Shown: one piece after another, positions 20,283 through 28,388 of the stretch | Layout of the letters: each line of letters starts with the position of its first letter | How positions within the stretch are numbered: position 1 is the stretch's first letter | From: JAUVDZ01 sp964346325 | Lineage (GTDB): Bacteria > Patescibacteriota > Gracilibacteria > UBA1369 > PNNO01 | NCBI GenBank assembly: GCA_964346325.1 | Contig: CAYFUK010000010.1 | Location: 1-28,388 of the forward strand | Direction of reading: 5' to 3' | Length of the DNA stretch: 28,388 bases | Program-made: the position numbers and the translations under genes | Notes under the pieces: model-generated | Database searches by the model: none | Seen by the model: the letters and a program-made list of their open reading frames with translations, nothing else | What the model was told of the DNA's origin: nothing

Positions 20283-20607
20283 AATATTATACCAAAAATC
20301 AGCTTGTTTATCAACTTGGATTAACGATATCTATTTTGTATATATGTGTTTCCAATGCCGGTTTTGACATTTTTTGTACTTTTCAGTCACACTTGCTACT
20401 CGCCTTATTTTGCTTAATCCCACTTTTGGCATTATCAACACATAAGCTAACTACGCAATTGAACCGAACCCATATATACTTCGGGTTAAATTTTATATAA
20501 AAATCATCAAACAAATCTCAATCTCCAATTACAAAAATTCGCGTCAACTCAAAATCGTCAATATTATATTTTTATGATATATTTTCAAATGATATTAACC
20601 TCAAATT
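20283..20607. other. 325-bp divergent intergenic region
   Basis: It lies between the Lys/Glu-rich protein gene (leftward) and ddl (rightward). The left edge holds the leftward promoter. A weak dyad, AACCC (20467-20471) and GGGTT (20483-20487), and a distant pair AATGCC (20354-20359) and GGCATT (20428-20433) are the only structure I see. There is no convincing promoter for ddl, no ORF of note, no tRNA and no repeat. Confidence 0.5.
20286..20314 (-). promoter_or_regulatory. Sigma70-type promoter of the Lys/Glu-rich protein gene
   Basis: On the minus strand, TTGATA (20314-20309), a 17-nt spacer and a perfect TATAAT (20291-20286). Transcription should start near 20279, which bears on the choice of start codon. 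Confidence 0.75.
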
Positions 20608-21729
20608 ATGTCAGACAATAAAATTCGCGTTGGAGTTATTTTCGGAGGCAGAAGCGGAGAACATGAAGTATCGATTATTTCGGCAAAAAATATTATTGTA
20701 GCCATAGATCGGGGAAAATATGAAGTAATTCCGATTGGTATAACAAAAGACGGACGATGGCTAATCGGCGAAAATGCAACGGAAAGTTTTTTAAATAACG
20801 ATTACAGCGGACTCGAAGAAGTAGTTTTAAATACTAAAAGCGGCTCAAAAGAATTACTTAATATTAAAAAACAAGGCACTTATGAAAAACTTCACATAGA
20901 TATATTCTTCCCCGCCTTGCACGGCCCTTTCGGAGAAGACGGAACAATTCAGGGATTATTTGAAATGGCAAATGTTCCGTATACGGGCTGCGGGGTTATG
21001 GCTTCTTCGGTTGGAATGGATAAATTAACCACAAAAGCATTATGCGAACAGGCGGGAGTTCCTGTTATACCGTACATCGGATTTAATAAAGCTGCTTGGG
21101 GCCAGGAGCCTTTAGATGTTATAGATAAAATTATTAAGGAGCTTCATCTGCCGGTTTTTATTAAACCATCCAATATGGGTTCAAGTGTTGGTGTATCAAA
21201 GGTTAAAAAACGAGATGAACTTAAAAAAGCAATTGAATTTGCCCTGGAGTTTGACCACAGAATACTTGTTGAAAAAGCACTTGATGTTCGCGAGTTCGAA
21301 TGTGCCATTCTGGGCAATGATAGTCCTGAAGCTTCATGTGTAGGCGAAGTATTGGTGGGAGGTGAATTTTACGATTACAATGATAAATATGTTGACGGGG
21401 TATCTTCAACCAAACAGCCGGCTGATATAAAATCTCATTTGGCAAATAAAATTCAGGATCAAAGTTTAAAAGTATTCAAATTGATTGACGGAAGCGGTTT
21501 ATCACGAGTTGATACGTTTTATGATAAACAAACCAAAAAAATTTACATTAATGAAATAAATACTTTTCCGGGATTCACAACTATTTCAATGTTTCCTAAG
21601 TTATGGAAAGCCGGCGGAATAGAATATCCGGATTTGATTGATAAAGTTATTTCACTCGGATTTGAAAAATATGAGCAAAAACAATTAAGAAAAGTAAGCT
21701 ACGATGAAGCCGGAGAATGGTTTAAATAA
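20608..21729 (+). CDS. ddl: D-alanine--D-alanine ligase
   Basis: An ATP-grasp enzyme that makes the D-Ala-D-Ala end of the peptidoglycan stem. The protein has 373 residues. It starts with FGGRSGEHEVS at 12-22, then HGPFGEDGTIQG at 105-116, the ATP-binding KPSNMGSSVGVSK at 186-198, the omega-loop FYDYNDKY (around 252-259), whose Tyr and Lys favour D-Ala over D-lactate as second substrate, and the metal-binding INEINTFPGFT near the C-terminus. All motifs are intact. It indicates that the cell makes its own peptidoglycan. It lies upstream of the FtsA-type gene, as in a reduced division and cell wall cluster. Confidence 0.95.
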   Translation: MSDNKIRVGVIFGGRSGEHEVSIISAKNIIVAIDRGKYEVIPIGITKDGRWLIGENATESFLNNDYSGLEEVVLNTKSGSKELLNIKKQGTYEKLHIDIFFPALHGPFGEDGTIQGLFEMANVPYTGCGVMASSVGMDKLTTKALCEQAGVPVIPYIGFNKAAWGQEPLDVIDKIIKELHLPVFIKPSNMGSSVGVSKVKKRDELKKAIEFALEFDHRILVEKALDVREFECAILGNDSPEASCVGEVLVGGEFYDYNDKYVDGVSSTKQPADIKSHLANKIQDQSLKVFKLIDGSGLSRVDTFYDKQTKKIYINEINTFPGFTTISMFPKLWKAGGIEYPDLIDKVISLGFEKYEQKQLRKVSYDEAGEWFK

Positions 21730-21819
21730 AAATTGCTCAAACAATCTAACAATCCGCAGAGAAAATATCAAAATATTAACTTTTGTCAATCTATAAAAAC
21801 TGAAATTACTAAACATACA

Positions 21820-21848
21820 TTGACCAAATAACCCTATTTCTTTAAAAT
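21820..21848 (+). promoter_or_regulatory. Sigma70-type promoter of the FtsA-type gene
   Basis: TTGACC (21820-21825), a 17-nt spacer and TAAAAT (21843-21848). The start site near 21855 lies downstream of the possible TTG start at 21851 and so supports the ATG at 21875. Confidence 0.7.
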
Positions 21849-21874
21849 AATTGGGCTTTATATTTAGCTTTTCT

Positions 21875-23125
21875 ATGGCAATTTTTGGACGAAAATCAAA
21901 TAGCGGTAAAAATGTTTACCTTGCTGTTGATATCGGTACTGAATTTGTTAAAGCTCTGGTATGCCTCTCTGAAGGAACAAAAGGCAGAGTGATTGGTGTA
22001 GGACGCCAAAAACAAAAAATGGGCGATATGCAAAGCGGTGCGGTAACCGATATTGGCGGTGTAATTATGAATTGTCACAAAGCCATTAAAGAAGCTGAAA
22101 GAATGGCCGGAGTTTCAACCGACCAAATGATTTTGGGCATAGCGGGAGAGCTTGTTAAAGGCGCAACAACAACACTAAGTTATACAAGGCGCGAACCAAA
22201 CACTAAAATCGACCTTTCGGAGTTAAAAAATATCGTTCATAAAATTCAATGGAAAGCTTTTGATAAAGTTCGAAGCGATCTGGCTTTTGAAACCGGATAC
22301 AATGAAATTGATGTAAAGCTTGTTAATGCAGCGATTGTTGATGTTCAGATTGACGGATACAAAGTTTCAAATCCAATAGGATTTCAGGGTAAAGATGTAG
22401 ATGTCAGTATATTTAATGCATTTGCACCTCTTGTTCATTTTGGCGCTTTGCAGACTATTGCCGCGGAATTGAATAAAGAATTAATGGCTATTACCGCCGA
22501 ACCTTATGCTGTTGCGAGATGCGTCGGCGAAGAGAATTCAAACAGTTTTTCAGCCGTATTTATAGATATAGGCGGAGGAACAACCGATATTGCGGTTGTT
22601 AGAAACGGCGCTGTTGACGGCACAAGAATGTTTACTTTAGGCGGCCGCACATTTACAAAAAGACTTGCTCAGGCATTAAATGTTTCGTTTGAAGAGGCTG
22701 AAAATATAAAGTTGGCGTACAGCAATGACAAACTTGAAAAACAATCCCATAAAATAGTAAGAGAAGCCATGAAAAGCGATTGTGAAGTATGGCTTTCAGG
22801 TGTTGCTTTAACACTTGCCGAGTTCGAAGAAGTTGATGTTTTACCGCATAAAATTCTGCTTTGCGGAGGAGGCTCACACTTGCCTGAAATCAAAGAAGTA
22901 CTTGAAACACGTGAATGGTACAAAAAACTTCCTTTTACTCAAAAACCGGTAATGAACTTTATTAAACCGAAAATGATAACCAATATGGTTGATGAAACAA
23001 AAAAACTTAAAGATCAGCAGGATGTTACACCTGTTGCAATTGCCAATTTGGGATTGGAATATATTGGCGAAGAAAAAGTTATATCAAAAATTCTTAAAAA
23101 AATTGTGCGTTTAATGCAAATTTAA
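21875..23125 (+). CDS. ftsA: FtsA-family actin-like cell division protein
   Basis: FtsA anchors FtsZ filaments to the membrane. The protein has 416 residues from the ATG at 21875; a longer frame could begin at TTG 21851, but that codon is upstream of the expected transcript start. Actin-fold motifs: phosphate 1 AVDIGTEFVKALV near the start, phosphate 2 FIDIGGGTTDIAVV near 229-242, and the adenosine motif LLCGGGSHLPEI near 328-339. The C-terminus KILKKIVRLMQI is a basic amphipathic helix like the FtsA membrane anchor. A PilM-like role is a weaker alternative. ftsZ, the usual next gene, is absent; a baseplate-J-like gene follows after 10 bp, likely in the same operon. Confidence 0.82.
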   Translation: MAIFGRKSNSGKNVYLAVDIGTEFVKALVCLSEGTKGRVIGVGRQKQKMGDMQSGAVTDIGGVIMNCHKAIKEAERMAGVSTDQMILGIAGELVKGATTTLSYTRREPNTKIDLSELKNIVHKIQWKAFDKVRSDLAFETGYNEIDVKLVNAAIVDVQIDGYKVSNPIGFQGKDVDVSIFNAFAPLVHFGALQTIAAELNKELMAITAEPYAVARCVGEENSNSFSAVFIDIGGGTTDIAVVRNGAVDGTRMFTLGGRTFTKRLAQALNVSFEEAENIKLAYSNDKLEKQSHKIVREAMKSDCEVWLSGVALTLAEFEEVDVLPHKILLCGGGSHLPEIKEVLETREWYKKLPFTQKPVMNFIKPKMITNMVDETKKLKDQQDVTPVAIANLGLEYIGEEKVISKILKKIVRLMQI

Positions 23126-23135
23126 CCTTTGAACA

Positions 23136-24971
23136 TTGACCAAAAAAAAGGTCGGCAGACCTCCGAAAAAACCGGAAGTAAAAAAAAGAAGCATCAGCAG
23201 AAACAAAGATGCGGATCCTGTTAAAGAAGCTGAATTGAAAGAAAAAATAATCAGTAAAAAAAAGGTGCTTTTTACGGAAATTGATGAAGAAATAACAGGC
23301 ATTTACGACAAACTCAAAAAGTATAAATGTAAAAATATATACATTGTTGTGCCAAAACGTGCTGTTTTATTTCAAAGCATAGTAAATTTAAGAATACTCA
23401 AGAGAAAAGCCGAAGACTTAAAAAAGAACGTTTACATAATAACAAATGACAACAACGGAATGCAGCTTGCCCAAAGAGCGGGATTTGAAGTTTTTGATAA
23501 ACTGGAAGGAAGCGAACATCCTTCTTTGGTATCGGGCAAACTAAAAGATGATCAATTAAGAATAACGCCACTGGAAGCAAGTATCAACACTTACGAAGAT
23601 GAAGCCCCAACAAGGCTGGCATCCAAAAAAATATCAATAGCGGAATTGATAAGACGATCAAAAAAGACTCAAAAAGGGCCTGTCCGGGCAGCAAGAGCAA
23701 AGAAAAAGAGCAAAAAAGAGAAGAATCGTTATGTGCTTGTTTCTCCTAACAGGCAGGCTTTAACAATTCTTATCACCATAAGTATTTTGATACTTATTTT
23801 GATTGTATATATAGCAATCCCGGGTGCCACAATAAAATTAACTCCAAAATCAAATACAATTTCAACAACAGCCAATGTAACACTCGCGGATGCGTCCAGA
23901 AACCGGAGTTACCTTGATACTCATCCGCAAAATGTAATTGCGAGTTTTTCTGTTGAAACAACCGTAAAAAGAACGATTACTTATCAAACAACAGGAAACA
24001 GGTTTCAGGGTAAAAACGCTACCGGAAACATAACAATAATAAATACAACCAATCGTGAATGGCCTTTGATCGAGCAAACAAGATTTCAGACTTCCGACGG
24101 CCTTGTATACAGAATTCAGCAGGGTGTGACTGTGCCGCCCGCAAGTGTGAGTGAACCCGGTAAACTGGAAGTTTTTGTTGTTGCGGATGAACTTGATGCA
24201 AACGGATTAATAATAGGAGAACGCGGAAATATTGAGCCGACTTCGTTCTTTTTGCCGGGATTATCGGATGCAAACCGGGAAAAACTTTACGCGGAAAGCT
24301 ACGAGCCTTTGAGCGGTGGTGAAACAATTACACATAAAATGGTTTCGGAAGAAGATATTAACGCCGCAAAAGGCAAAATGGAAGCGGAACTAATAAATTC
24401 AGCCGAGGAAGAACTTAAAAAAGCAGTGCTTAAAATGAATCAGGAAAGAAACATAGAATTAACTTTATTAACGGGTAACGGCGCAATTGAATTGGGGGAC
24501 CCGCAAATATTTGTTGATGAAGAACTTGTTGGAGAGATGGTTGAATCATTTGAAATTTCAGGTGAAGTTTATGCTGAGGGCGTTGCTTATAATTATAATG
24601 AACTTGAGAACATTTTAAGAGCCAAACTAAAACTTTCAAAAAGTCCTGAAAAGAGAATAGTAAAAATAGATTCCGATAGTCTCTCATACAGACTTATTCC
24701 CGTTGAAGAAGGCGAAGACCCTTCGCGTCAAAAAATAACGGTTACAATTAAGGGAATCGAACAATACGAAATAAGTCCCGACAAAGAAAACGGCCGAAGA
24801 TTAATTGAAAATATCAAGGACCATATAGTCGGTAAAAGCGTAGATGAAGCTGAAAATTATATTCAACAGCTGCCTTCCATAAATAAAGTTGAGATATCAA
24901 GCTGGCCCGCATGGTCGCCAAATCTTCCATCTGTTCCGGACAATATTAAAATCGAAATTGTTCGGCCTTGA
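23136..24971 (+). CDS. Baseplate J/gp47-like single-pass membrane protein
   Basis: The protein has 611 residues. The N-terminus (KKKVGRPPKKPEVKKRS) is very basic with a GRPPKKP stretch like an AT-hook. Residues about 45-120 form a Rossmann-like alpha/beta region (NIYIVVPKRAVLF, VYIITNDNNG). Lys/Arg-rich residues 172-198 lead into one transmembrane helix at about 208-229. The outer part contains a block near 290-370 (GNITIINTTNREWPL, TRFQTSDGLVYR, VTVPPA) that resembles baseplate-J-like domains of contractile phage tails, a call often given to CPR homologues. The rest is unassigned. The start is TTG at 23136; no in-frame ATG exists until far inside. It lies 10 bp after ftsA. Function unknown; an envelope-spanning assembly role is inference. 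Confidence 0.72.
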   Translation: MTKKKVGRPPKKPEVKKRSISRNKDADPVKEAELKEKIISKKKVLFTEIDEEITGIYDKLKKYKCKNIYIVVPKRAVLFQSIVNLRILKRKAEDLKKNVYIITNDNNGMQLAQRAGFEVFDKLEGSEHPSLVSGKLKDDQLRITPLEASINTYEDEAPTRLASKKISIAELIRRSKKTQKGPVRAARAKKKSKKEKNRYVLVSPNRQALTILITISILILILIVYIAIPGATIKLTPKSNTISTTANVTLADASRNRSYLDTHPQNVIASFSVETTVKRTITYQTTGNRFQGKNATGNITIINTTNREWPLIEQTRFQTSDGLVYRIQQGVTVPPASVSEPGKLEVFVVADELDANGLIIGERGNIEPTSFFLPGLSDANREKLYAESYEPLSGGETITHKMVSEEDINAAKGKMEAELINSAEEELKKAVLKMNQERNIELTLLTGNGAIELGDPQIFVDEELVGEMVESFEISGEVYAEGVAYNYNELENILRAKLKLSKSPEKRIVKIDSDSLSYRLIPVEEGEDPSRQKITVTIKGIEQYEISPDKENGRRLIENIKDHIVGKSVDEAENYIQQLPSINKVEISSWPAWSPNLPSVPDNIKIEIVRP

Positions 24972-24996
24972 CAAAAATCCTTGTTTTTGCCATAAT
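24968..24996 (+). promoter_or_regulatory. Strong promoter of the PKD-repeat protein gene
   Basis: A perfect TTGACA (24968-24973), a 17-nt spacer and CATAAT (24991-24996) with TG at 24988-24989, an extended -10. The -35 box overlaps the TGA stop of the upstream gene. Confidence 0.8.
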
Positions 24997-25017
24997 TAGA
25001 CCCTTTGTTAAAATTTT

Positions 25018-26052
25018 ATGCTTAAATATTTAAATAAAATAGGATTTTTTATTGCAATGTCAGCGATATTCGCTAATACGGCGCATGCTGTAAATACAAA
25101 CAGCATGATGCCGCTCGGTGGTAATCCCGAAGCGTATATGGATGATATCGGTGATACCGTTAATGAAGAAGCCGAAGTTGATCTTCCGCCGGAAGCGAAT
25201 CTTAAAGTACGAAACGATTCCGGAAACATTGATATGTATTCGGGAACAACGGCTACGACATTCACATTTTACGGAACTTCTTCAAAAGATGCGGAAACTC
25301 CGAATTATTTATTGGAAGTTAGATTTGATTTTGAAAATGACGGCAAGCTTGATACATATTATTCACAGCAAAAAGAAGCCGGTTATAAATATAAAAAACC
25401 GGGTATAAAAACCGTTCGTATGGATGTTTTGGATAAAGCGGGGCATGTTTCTTCGGCATATAAACAGATAACCGTTGTTGAAAACACAAAACCAAGAGCT
25501 CATTTTACGGTTGAACCAAGCATCGGAACCCCGGGAACACTATTTACCTTCGATTCATCCGCCTCAAATGACGACCAATACAATAAAGATTTATTGACAC
25601 ACCGTTATGATTATGATGGAGACGGTACATGGGATACGAAATTATCCAAAATAACAACCGGAAAACATAAATTCGATACTCCGGGCCTTAAAAATGTTAA
25701 ACTGCAGGTACTGGACCCCGAAGGCGCAAGTGATACCTACACTTATACGGTTTATATAAAACCAAACACACCTCCGGTTGCCGACTTTGTTGTTACGGAA
25801 AACGAAGACGGCAGGGTTGTTGTTGATGCGGAAAATTCATTCGATAAAAATACCGATAAATTAGAATACAGATGGGATTTTAATTATAACGGTAAAAATG
25901 ATATCCAATATGACACTCCGTGGATCGGCTCGGGATTGGCTTCGCATGTTTATAAAAAACCGGGAGAATATCTAATAAAACTAATGGTTAAAGACCCCGA
26001 TTCTGCCATTGCTGTAAGAATAATGAGAATTTTTGTTGATATTTTACGCTAA
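25018..26052 (+). CDS. Secreted PKD-repeat protein
   Basis: The protein has 344 residues. The signal peptide is MLKYLNKIGFFIAMSAIFAN followed by TAHA, with likely cleavage after Ala24. Then come three PKD-like beta-sandwich repeats at about 60-155, 158-246 and 251-342. Each has a turn resembling a calcium loop (DFENDGKLDT, DYDGDGTWDT, DFNYNGKNDI) and a GxKxVxxxVxD-type strand (PGIKTVRMDVLDKAG, PGLKNVKLQVLDPEG, PGEYLIKLMVKDPDS). PKD domains mediate contacts between surface proteins or with polysaccharides. No catalytic domain is attached. It has its own strong promoter. It is followed by another envelope protein, so this end of the window is a surface module. The ligand is unknown. Confidence 0.88.
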   Translation: MLKYLNKIGFFIAMSAIFANTAHAVNTNSMMPLGGNPEAYMDDIGDTVNEEAEVDLPPEANLKVRNDSGNIDMYSGTTATTFTFYGTSSKDAETPNYLLEVRFDFENDGKLDTYYSQQKEAGYKYKKPGIKTVRMDVLDKAGHVSSAYKQITVVENTKPRAHFTVEPSIGTPGTLFTFDSSASNDDQYNKDLLTHRYDYDGDGTWDTKLSKITTGKHKFDTPGLKNVKLQVLDPEGASDTYTYTVYIKPNTPPVADFVVTENEDGRVVVDAENSFDKNTDKLEYRWDFNYNGKNDIQYDTPWIGSGLASHVYKKPGEYLIKLMVKDPDSAIAVRIMRIFVDILR

Positions 26053-26071
26053 ATAAGGGAAAATATATAAG
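26043..26071 (+). promoter_or_regulatory. Probable promoter of the fibre-like protein gene
   Basis: TTTACG (26043-26048), a 17-nt spacer and TATAAG (26066-26071). The start near 26078 is downstream of a possible GTG start at 26074, so it favours ATG 26113. Confidence 0.45.
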
Positions 26072-26112
26072 GTGTGTATATTTTATGCACGTTTGTCCTT
26101 AATTATTTTCAT

Positions 26113-26913
26113 ATGAATTACAAATTCCATCTTTCCGTTTTAACCGGAGCCGTAATGATAGCGGTTTTGGTAACTTTAATTGCGCCTGCTTTTACCGGCG
26201 CCGTAGGACCAAAGGCTGATCCACCCGATAATGCGGGTTTGGTGCCGACTTTTAGCGGGTTGAATGTTGAAAATCAAATCAATACTGATACTTTTTTTGC
26301 TAATGGAGCTGTGACTGGCGGTAGTGCTAACTTTGACAGTGTTGTTACACTTGGAAATATTAGTGCAGGCAATAATTTAGAGGCAGGTGCTAATTTAACA
26401 GTTAATGGAACAAGCACATTGAATGGTGAAACAAATGTCAACGGCCTATTTTATGTTGACTCCGATCAAGATGGAAAAGCTGAATTACAAGGTCTAGGCT
26501 TTAACACAGGCATTATTGGCAAATATTCAGACGGAGCTTATATGGCAGTTGAAAATTTTTTCGGCTCAATTCTTCTAAAATCAACTGTAGGTGCCGGAAC
26601 TGTAACCATTGAAGCAAATGATTTTAATGTTAACGGACCAATGGATGTAGATGGCAAATTAACAGCAAATCAAGTTGGTAGTTATTATCAAATATATAGA
26701 AAAGCCAAAAGTACTAATTATACTTTTGTTAATTGCTATAGTGGTGATTATCTAACAAGCTGCAATGGGAAAACATCTTCGAGTTTAGTATATGCCTATC
26801 CGAGTAACAACATTTGCCAAGTTAAATCCAGCAGTAGTGGAACAATTTATGCAAGAGCGGTTTGTTTTGATCCGGATGGAACCTATAGCGGCATAATTAA
26901 CGCAGATTCTTAA
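26113..26913 (+). CDS. Membrane-anchored fibre-like surface protein
   Basis: The protein has 266 residues from ATG 26113; a GTG at 26074 would add 13 residues but lies at or before the likely transcript start. An N-terminal hydrophobic helix (VLTGAVMIAVLVTLIAPAF) acts as signal or anchor. The middle has short repeated strands, TLGNISAGNNLEAGANLTVNG then STLNGETNVNG and VDGKLTANQVG, the pattern of a beta-helical or trimeric fibre stalk. The last roughly 65 residues form a compact domain with four cysteines (VNCYSG, TSCNG, NICQVK, AVCFDPDG), probably two disulfides, at the tip. Architecture recalls phage tail fibres and pilus-tip adhesins; the family is not recognised. Its end meets the convergent lipoprotein gene with a 1-bp gap. 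Confidence 0.75.
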   Translation: MNYKFHLSVLTGAVMIAVLVTLIAPAFTGAVGPKADPPDNAGLVPTFSGLNVENQINTDTFFANGAVTGGSANFDSVVTLGNISAGNNLEAGANLTVNGTSTLNGETNVNGLFYVDSDQDGKAELQGLGFNTGIIGKYSDGAYMAVENFFGSILLKSTVGAGTVTIEANDFNVNGPMDVDGKLTANQVGSYYQIYRKAKSTNYTFVNCYSGDYLTSCNGKTSSSLVYAYPSNNICQVKSSSSGTIYARAVCFDPDGTYSGIINADS

Positions 26914-26914
26914 A

Positions 26915-27295
26915 TTATTCTTCAATCAATTCTAAACATGCCACTTTTACATCAGCATGTGTAATTTTTTCACAATCTGACTTTTTTGGCTCACCATTAA
27001 AAGAATCTAATAATTGCAAATCTTTTTGTATTTGCTCATTTTCCGCGGCCTCTTCCTCTTCTTGTAGTTGTTCTTTATTTATTCTTTCAGCCTCTATATC
27101 CTGAATTATATTTCTTACTTCTTGTGATTCTGTATTTGATATTGATTCTGCAGCTTCTTCCCCAACCGGATCCACATTTTCCTCTTCCATCATAACTTGT
27201 TCGTCTTTTGGTTCTTCTTGCTCCTGTCCGTTACATCCGATTAAAAGAAAGGTTCCTAAAAGCAATACAGCAATCAATAAAGCTTGTTTTCTCAT
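26915..27295 (-). CDS. Acidic lipoprotein of unknown function
   Basis: The protein has 126 residues. The signal peptide starts MRKQALLIAVLLLGTF and ends in a lipobox LIGC with Cys21 as the lipidated residue. The mature part is extremely acidic (long Glu runs, about 25-95) and probably a flexible or coiled-coil spacer. The C-terminal 20 residues have two cysteines (SDCEKITHADVKVACLELI), possibly a disulfide-closed helix hairpin. No family is recognised. It has its own promoter, which overlaps the start of the divergent mtaB gene. Confidence 0.8.
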   Translation of the reverse strand: MRKQALLIAVLLLGTFLLIGCNGQEQEEPKDEQVMMEEENVDPVGEEAAESISNTESQEVRNIIQDIEAERINKEQLQEEEEAAENEQIQKDLQLLDSFNGEPKKSDCEKITHADVKVACLELIEE

Positions 27296-27328
27296 GATAA
27301 GTAAGTTAAGTTATAAAATCCATGAACA

Positions 27329-27357
27329 ATTATAACGAATTAGATGAATATTGTCAT
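27329..27357 (-). promoter_or_regulatory. Promoter of the acidic lipoprotein gene
   Basis: On the minus strand, ATGACA (27357-27352), a 17-nt spacer and a perfect TATAAT (27334-27329). The -35 lies within the first codons of mtaB. Confidence 0.7.
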
Positions 27358-28388
27358 TAAAACTCTCGGATGCAAAGCTAACAGGTATGAATCAGACAAA
27401 ATCCAGAGCTTGCTTGAAGACAAACACCTTGTTGTTGATGCAAATACCGCCACTTTAAAACACGCTGATGTGGTAATCGTTAATACTTGCACTGTTACTC
27501 ATGTGGCTGATAAAAAATGCAGGCAGACAATCAATAATTTAAGAAATCGGTATCCCGAAGCTAAAATTATTGTATTCGGGTGCGGAGTTAATGTTGATAA
27601 AAAAGATTACGCGATGCTTGAAAATGTTGATTATGCTTTAACCCATCCAAATAAAGTAATAAAACTTATTAAAAAAATCTCAAAAAAATGCAAAACAACG
27701 CATAATCACTCAAATATATTCCAAAACAGAACAAGGGCACTGATAAAAATTCAGGACGGATGCAATAATTTTTGTTCTTATTGTATAGTTCCTTTTACAA
27801 GAGGCCGCGAAAAAAGCAAACCGTTTTATACTGTGATAGATGAAGTTAATCAAAAAATCAACAAAGGATTTAAAGAAATTGTACTAACAGGCATTAATAT
27901 CGGAGCATACAAAAGCAATCATAAAGATCTTGCCGACTTGATAGAATTAATACTAAATGATACCCAAATACAAAGATTAAGATTAAGTTCAATAGAACCG
28001 CAAAATTTTAACGCAAAATTTTTAGAGCTTCTTAAAGATAAACGCTTCTGCCCACATCTTCATATTTCTTTGCAGTCCGGCAGTGATGAAATACTTCAAA
28101 AAATGAACAGAAGATATGATACAAAAATGTTTCTGGAGATGATAAAGGCCTTAAGAGAAGCGGTTCCTAAAATCAGCATTACCACAGATGTTATTGTTGG
28201 ATTTCCAAGTGAAACCGAAGGAAATTTTAATGAAACAATAAATTTTGTTAAAAAAATAGGATTCAGCAAAATTCATATATTCCCCTATTCAATACGCAAA
28301 GGCACAACGGCAGCAAAAATGGCGGATCAGGTGCCGGATTGGATAAAAAAAGACAGATGCGATTATTTGAGAAATATCGAGCTACAAT
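27344..28388 (+). CDS. mtaB: tRNA methylthiotransferase MtaB, 5' part
   Basis: A radical SAM enzyme that adds a methylthio group to t6A37 of ANN-decoding tRNAs. The frame starts at ATG 27344 and stays open for 348 codons to the window edge, so the C-terminus is missing. The N-terminal UPF0004 domain has TLGCKANRYES (Cys10), NTCTVT (Cys49) and FGCGVN (Cys80), the three ligands of the auxiliary cluster. The radical SAM motif is Cys140, Cys144 and Cys147 (GCNNFCSYC), followed by IVPFTRGREKS. TLGCKxNxYES and ADKKCRQ favour MtaB over MiaB or RimO. The C-terminal TRAM domain lies outside the window. No Shine-Dalgarno sequence is seen, and no clear promoter. Confidence 0.92.
   Translation, partial: MNIVIKTLGCKANRYESDKIQSLLEDKHLVVDANTATLKHADVVIVNTCTVTHVADKKCRQTINNLRNRYPEAKIIVFGCGVNVDKKDYAMLENVDYALTHPNKVIKLIKKISKKCKTTHNHSNIFQNRTRALIKIQDGCNNFCSYCIVPFTRGREKSKPFYTVIDEVNQKINKGFKEIVLTGINIGAYKSNHKDLADLIELILNDTQIQRLRLSSIEPQNFNAKFLELLKDKRFCPHLHISLQSGSDEILQKMNRRYDTKMFLEMIKALREAVPKISITTDVIVGFPSETEGNFNETINFVKKIGFSKIHIFPYSIRKGTTAAKMADQVPDWIKKDRCDYLRNIELQ

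Noticed and set aside
20364..20400. TTGACA at 20364 as the ddl promoter
   Set aside because: No -10-like sequence lies at 16-18 bp, and it is more than 200 bp from ddl.
23136..24971. Phage or contractile-tail remnant because of the baseplate-J-like domain
   Set aside because: No other tail, capsid, integrase or lysis gene is present, and the protein has a membrane helix and a long cytosolic part.

Overview
The window looks like part of a compact, AT-rich genome from the bacterial Candidate Phyla Radiation. Peregrinibacteria or a relative is my best guess. This is inference from gene content: a form II/III-type RuBisCO, a baseplate-J-like membrane protein, a type IV secretion-like ATPase, very short spacers and many gene overlaps. 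TGA is used as a real stop (for example at 3408-3410, 9881-9883, 14064-14066, 24969-24971), which argues against the recoded Gracilibacteria/Absconditabacteria. Almost no start codon has a Shine-Dalgarno sequence. In contrast, sigma70-type promoters (TTGACA/TATAAT-like) are easy to see.

Layout. 1-1861: the 3' part of a cysteine-rich exported protein and a small lipoprotein, each closed by a strong intrinsic terminator. 1938-3410: a PP2C-type phosphatase, then an unknown small protein that heads the hydrogenase transcript. 3443-5264: a two-subunit [NiFe] hydrogenase. 5257-7868 (minus): a hydrogenase maturation protease translationally coupled to a TraG/VirD4-like ATPase. 7973-9883: an unknown small protein, a Fur-family regulator, a ferredoxin behind a structured leader, and a tandem DoxX-like membrane protein. 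9938-11254: RuBisCO with its own promoter and terminator. 11363-14565: an NrnA-like phosphoesterase, a catalytic acetolactate synthase subunit and a dCMP deaminase.

14562-18669 (minus): a leucyl aminopeptidase and a tightly packed housekeeping operon (BI-1 family protein, DUF177, L32, NusB, RNase III). 18750-20282 (minus): a large lysine/glutamate-rich protein of unknown function. 20608-24971: D-Ala-D-Ala ligase, an FtsA-type protein (no ftsZ next to it) and a baseplate-J-like membrane protein. 25018-27295: a surface group made of a PKD-repeat protein, a fibre-like anchored protein and an acidic lipoprotein. 27344-end: MtaB, cut by the window edge.

How it may fit together: the hydrogenase has no diaphorase or F420 partner here, so it would have to exchange electrons with a small carrier. 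The ferredoxin about 3.5 kb away is a candidate, but that link is inference. In the CPR literature form II/III RuBisCO is tied to nucleotide (AMP) salvage; the other enzymes of that route are not in this window. No tRNA, rRNA, CRISPR array, insertion sequence or phage integration site was seen.
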